Assembly (NCBI RefSeq): GCF_029227915.1
Contig: NC_079879.1
Location: 2,232,001 to 2,296,000 of the forward strand
DNA length: 64,000 nucleotides
Direction of reading: 5' to 3'
From: Hydractinia symbiolongicarpus
Lineage: Eukaryota > Cnidaria > Hydrozoa > Anthoathecata > Hydractiniidae
This document shows, piece by piece, positions 61,701 to 64,000 of the stretch. Positions within the stretch are counted from its first letter, which is position 1. Every line of letters begins with the position of its first letter. Below the pieces are notes generated by a model, which did not search any database, was not told where the DNA came from, and saw only the letters and a program-made list of their open reading frames with translations. A program made the position numbers and the translations under genes.

Positions 61701-63180
61701 CAGTTTCAAAAACTACATTTCATTGACTTTCTAACAGTATTAGTCCGCTTGAGTTACAACGGTTGCGTCACATATTTGTACCAACATGTATTAAACGATA
61801 TTTTACTGATATTACTAGGTTGCATCGCTTTTAATAGTGAAACGATTGACGGTGGGACTTATTTGAACTGATTTTGGACTTTGACTTTATAAATGTGATA
61901 AATGACACAACTGTATTTCAAGAAATAACATTCTTCTTAATTTGACATGATTGCTGGAACTCAGCGATTACACTGGGCGCTATGGTACCGCTTTAAGGAA
62001 AAATTTAGATAAATAAGTCATTTTGTACTGTGGGACCAATCGGAGTCGTTAGCGCGCGCTGAAGAAATACAGACAGTTTCAAAAACTACATTTCATTGAC
62101 TTTCTAATAGTATAGGTCCGCTTGAGTTACAGCGGTTGCGTCTTATATTCGTACCAACATGTATTCAGCGATATTTATCTGATATTACTAGATTGCATCG
62201 CTTTTAACAGTGAAACGATTGACTGTGGGACTTAATTGAACTTATTTTGGACTTTGATCTTATAAATTTGATAAATGACACAATTTGACTCCAAGAAATA
62301 ACATTCTTCTTAATTTGACATGATTGCTGGAACTCAGCGATTACACAGGGTTATTTAAAAATTTAGATAAATAAGTCATTTTGTAATGTGGGACCAATCG
62401 TAGCCCATAGCGCGCGCTGAAGATATAGAGACAGTTTCCAAAACTACATTTCAGTGACTTTCTAGCAGTATCAGTCCGCCTGAATTACAACGGTTGCGTC
62501 ACATATTCGTACCAACATGTATTTAGCGATATTTTTCTGATAATACTAGGTTGCATCGCTTTTAACAGTGAAACGATTGACTGTGGGATTTAATTGAATT
62601 ATTTTGGACTTCGACCTTAAAAATGTGATAAATGACACAATTGGACCCCAAGAAATAACATTCTCCTTAATTTGACATGATTGCTTGAATTCAGCGACTA
62701 CACAGGGCGCTGTGATGGCGCTTTACTTAAAAATTTAGATAAATAAGTCATTGTGTAACGTGGGACCAATCCTAGCCGTTAGCGTTCGTTGAAGAAATAG
62801 AGACATTTTCAAAAATTACAATTCATTGAATTTCCAGCGGTATCAATCCGTTTGAGTTACAACGATTGCGTCACATATTCGTACCAACATTTGTTTTGTG
62901 ATATTTTTCTGATATTACTAGGTTGCATCGCTTTTAACAGTGAAACGATTGACGGTGGGACTTAATTGAACTGATTTTGTGCTTTAACCTTATAAATGTG
63001 ATAAATGACACAATTGGACTCCAAGAAGTAACATTCTCCTTAATTTGACATGAACGCTGGAATTCAGCGATTACACTGGGCGCTATGGTACCGCTTTAAT
63101 GAAAAATTTAGATAAATAAGTCATTTTGTACTGTGGGACCAATCGGAGTCGTTAGCGCGCGCTGAAGAAATAGAGACATT
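58740..63180. repeat. higher-order repeat: 2222-bp six-monomer unit, two copies
   Basis: Markers at 58769/60991, 59156/61378, 59771/61993 and 60361/62583 are each 2222 bp apart. The two copies look nearly identical. Confidence 0.9.
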
Positions 63181-64000
63181 TTCAAAAACTACATTTCATT
63201 GACTTTCTAATAGTATAGGTCCGCTTGAGTTACAGCGGTTGCGTCTTATATTCGTTCCAACATGTATTCAGCGATATTTTTCTGATATAACTAGGTTGCA
63301 TCGCTTTTAACAGTGAAACGATTGACTGTGGGACTTAATTGAACTGATTTTGGACTTTGACCTTATAAATGTGATAAATGACACAATTGGACTCCAAGAA
63401 GTAACATTCTTCTTAATTTGACATGATTTCTTGAACTCAGCGATTACACTGGGCGCTGTGGTAGCGCTTAAATAAAAAATTTAGATAAGTAAGTCATTTC
63501 GTACTGTACAGCGGTTGCGTCTTATATTCGTACCAACATGTATTCAGCGATATTTTTCTGATATTACTAGGTTGCATCGCTTTTAACAGTAAAACGATTG
63601 ACTGTGGGACTTAATTGAACTTATTTTGGACTTTGATCTTATAAATGTGATAAATGACACAATTGGACTCCAAGAAGTAACATTCTCCTTAATTTGACAT
63701 GAACGCTGGAATTCAGCGATTACACAGGGTGCTGTGATAGCGCTTCATTTAAAAATTTAGATGAATAAGTCATTTTGTACCGTGGGACCAATCGTAGTCT
63801 TTAGCGCGCGCTGAAGAAATAGAGACAGTTTCAAAAACTACATTTCATTGACTTTCTAATAGTATAGGTCCGCTTGAGTTACAGCGGTTGCGTCTTATAT
63901 TCGTACCAACATGTATTCAGCGATATTTTTCTGATATTACTAGATTGCATCGCTTTTAACAGTGAAACGATTGACTGTGGGTCTTAATTGAACTTATTTT

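Larger units (their letters stand above)
20459..64000. repeat. main satellite array (~43.5 kb, ~365-373-bp monomers)
   Basis: About 118 monomers, all in the same orientation, running off the window end. A typical unit reads from TAGGTTGCATCGCTTTTAACAG through GACTGTGGGACTTAATTGA, CCAAGAAATAACATTC, GCGCTGTGGTAGCGC, TTTAGATAAATAAGTC, GTGGGACCAATCGTAG, TTAGCGCGCGCTGAAG and TTGCGTCACATATTCGTACC to TTTTCTGATATTAC. Monomers with shared deletions and substitutions recur at fixed spacings, showing higher-order repeats. No gene is seen; the 60-85-residue open frames here are repeat by-products. Confidence 0.95.

Noticed and set aside
20459-64000. CRISPR array
   Set aside because: The repeat is contiguous ~370-bp satellite with no short direct repeats separated by unique spacers, and the context is an animal genome.

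Overview
The window is eukaryotic and almost certainly from an animal. It is AT-rich, about 78% of it (roughly 50 kb) is one tandem satellite, and two transposable elements sit inside that satellite. Both elements are of types I associate with cnidarians and other marine invertebrates; this organism guess is an inference from family resemblance. I see no host gene, rRNA or CRISPR array.

Layout. 1-964: satellite. 965-12475: an 11.5-kb Polinton/Maverick-like element with ~200-bp terminal inverted repeats (TIRs) and a 5-bp target duplication (TGTGG), inserted into a satellite monomer. 12476-17833: satellite. 17834-20453: a 5'-truncated, heavily mutated non-LTR retrotransposon (LINE) flanked by ATGTT duplications. 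20459-64000: about 43.5 kb of head-to-tail satellite with monomers of ~365-373 bp. Spacings of shared variants show higher-order duplication at 1, 2, 3, 5, 6 and about 14 monomers.

The Polinton-like element carries a protein-primed-type family B DNA polymerase (minus strand, catalytic motifs visible, C-terminus frameshifted and running into the left TIR) and a retroviral-type D,D(35)E integrase (plus strand, nonsense codon near the start). Between them are small SAP-like ORFs and an acidic protein ending in an MDM2-type RING finger. The right half (7.1-12.1 kb) holds eight small or medium genes. Most have hydrophobic or membrane-spanning segments, several have coiled coils, and they lie in compact convergent and divergent blocks with hairpins at gene ends. 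I recognise no double-jelly-roll capsid protein, FtsK-type packaging ATPase or Ulp1-type protease, so this is a PolB-integrase element with a membrane-protein-rich module where canonical Polintons carry capsid genes.

At least five of its genes are broken by single frameshifts or nonsense codons while long frames remain open, and the TIRs differ at about 13 of ~202 positions by eye. The copy therefore looks decayed, although some single-base indels could be assembly errors.

Most interesting: the capsid-less, membrane-rich Polinton-like architecture; the MDM2-like RING; an endonuclease-VII-like insert in the polymerase exonuclease domain; the gene-end hairpins; and the nested amplification history of the satellite.
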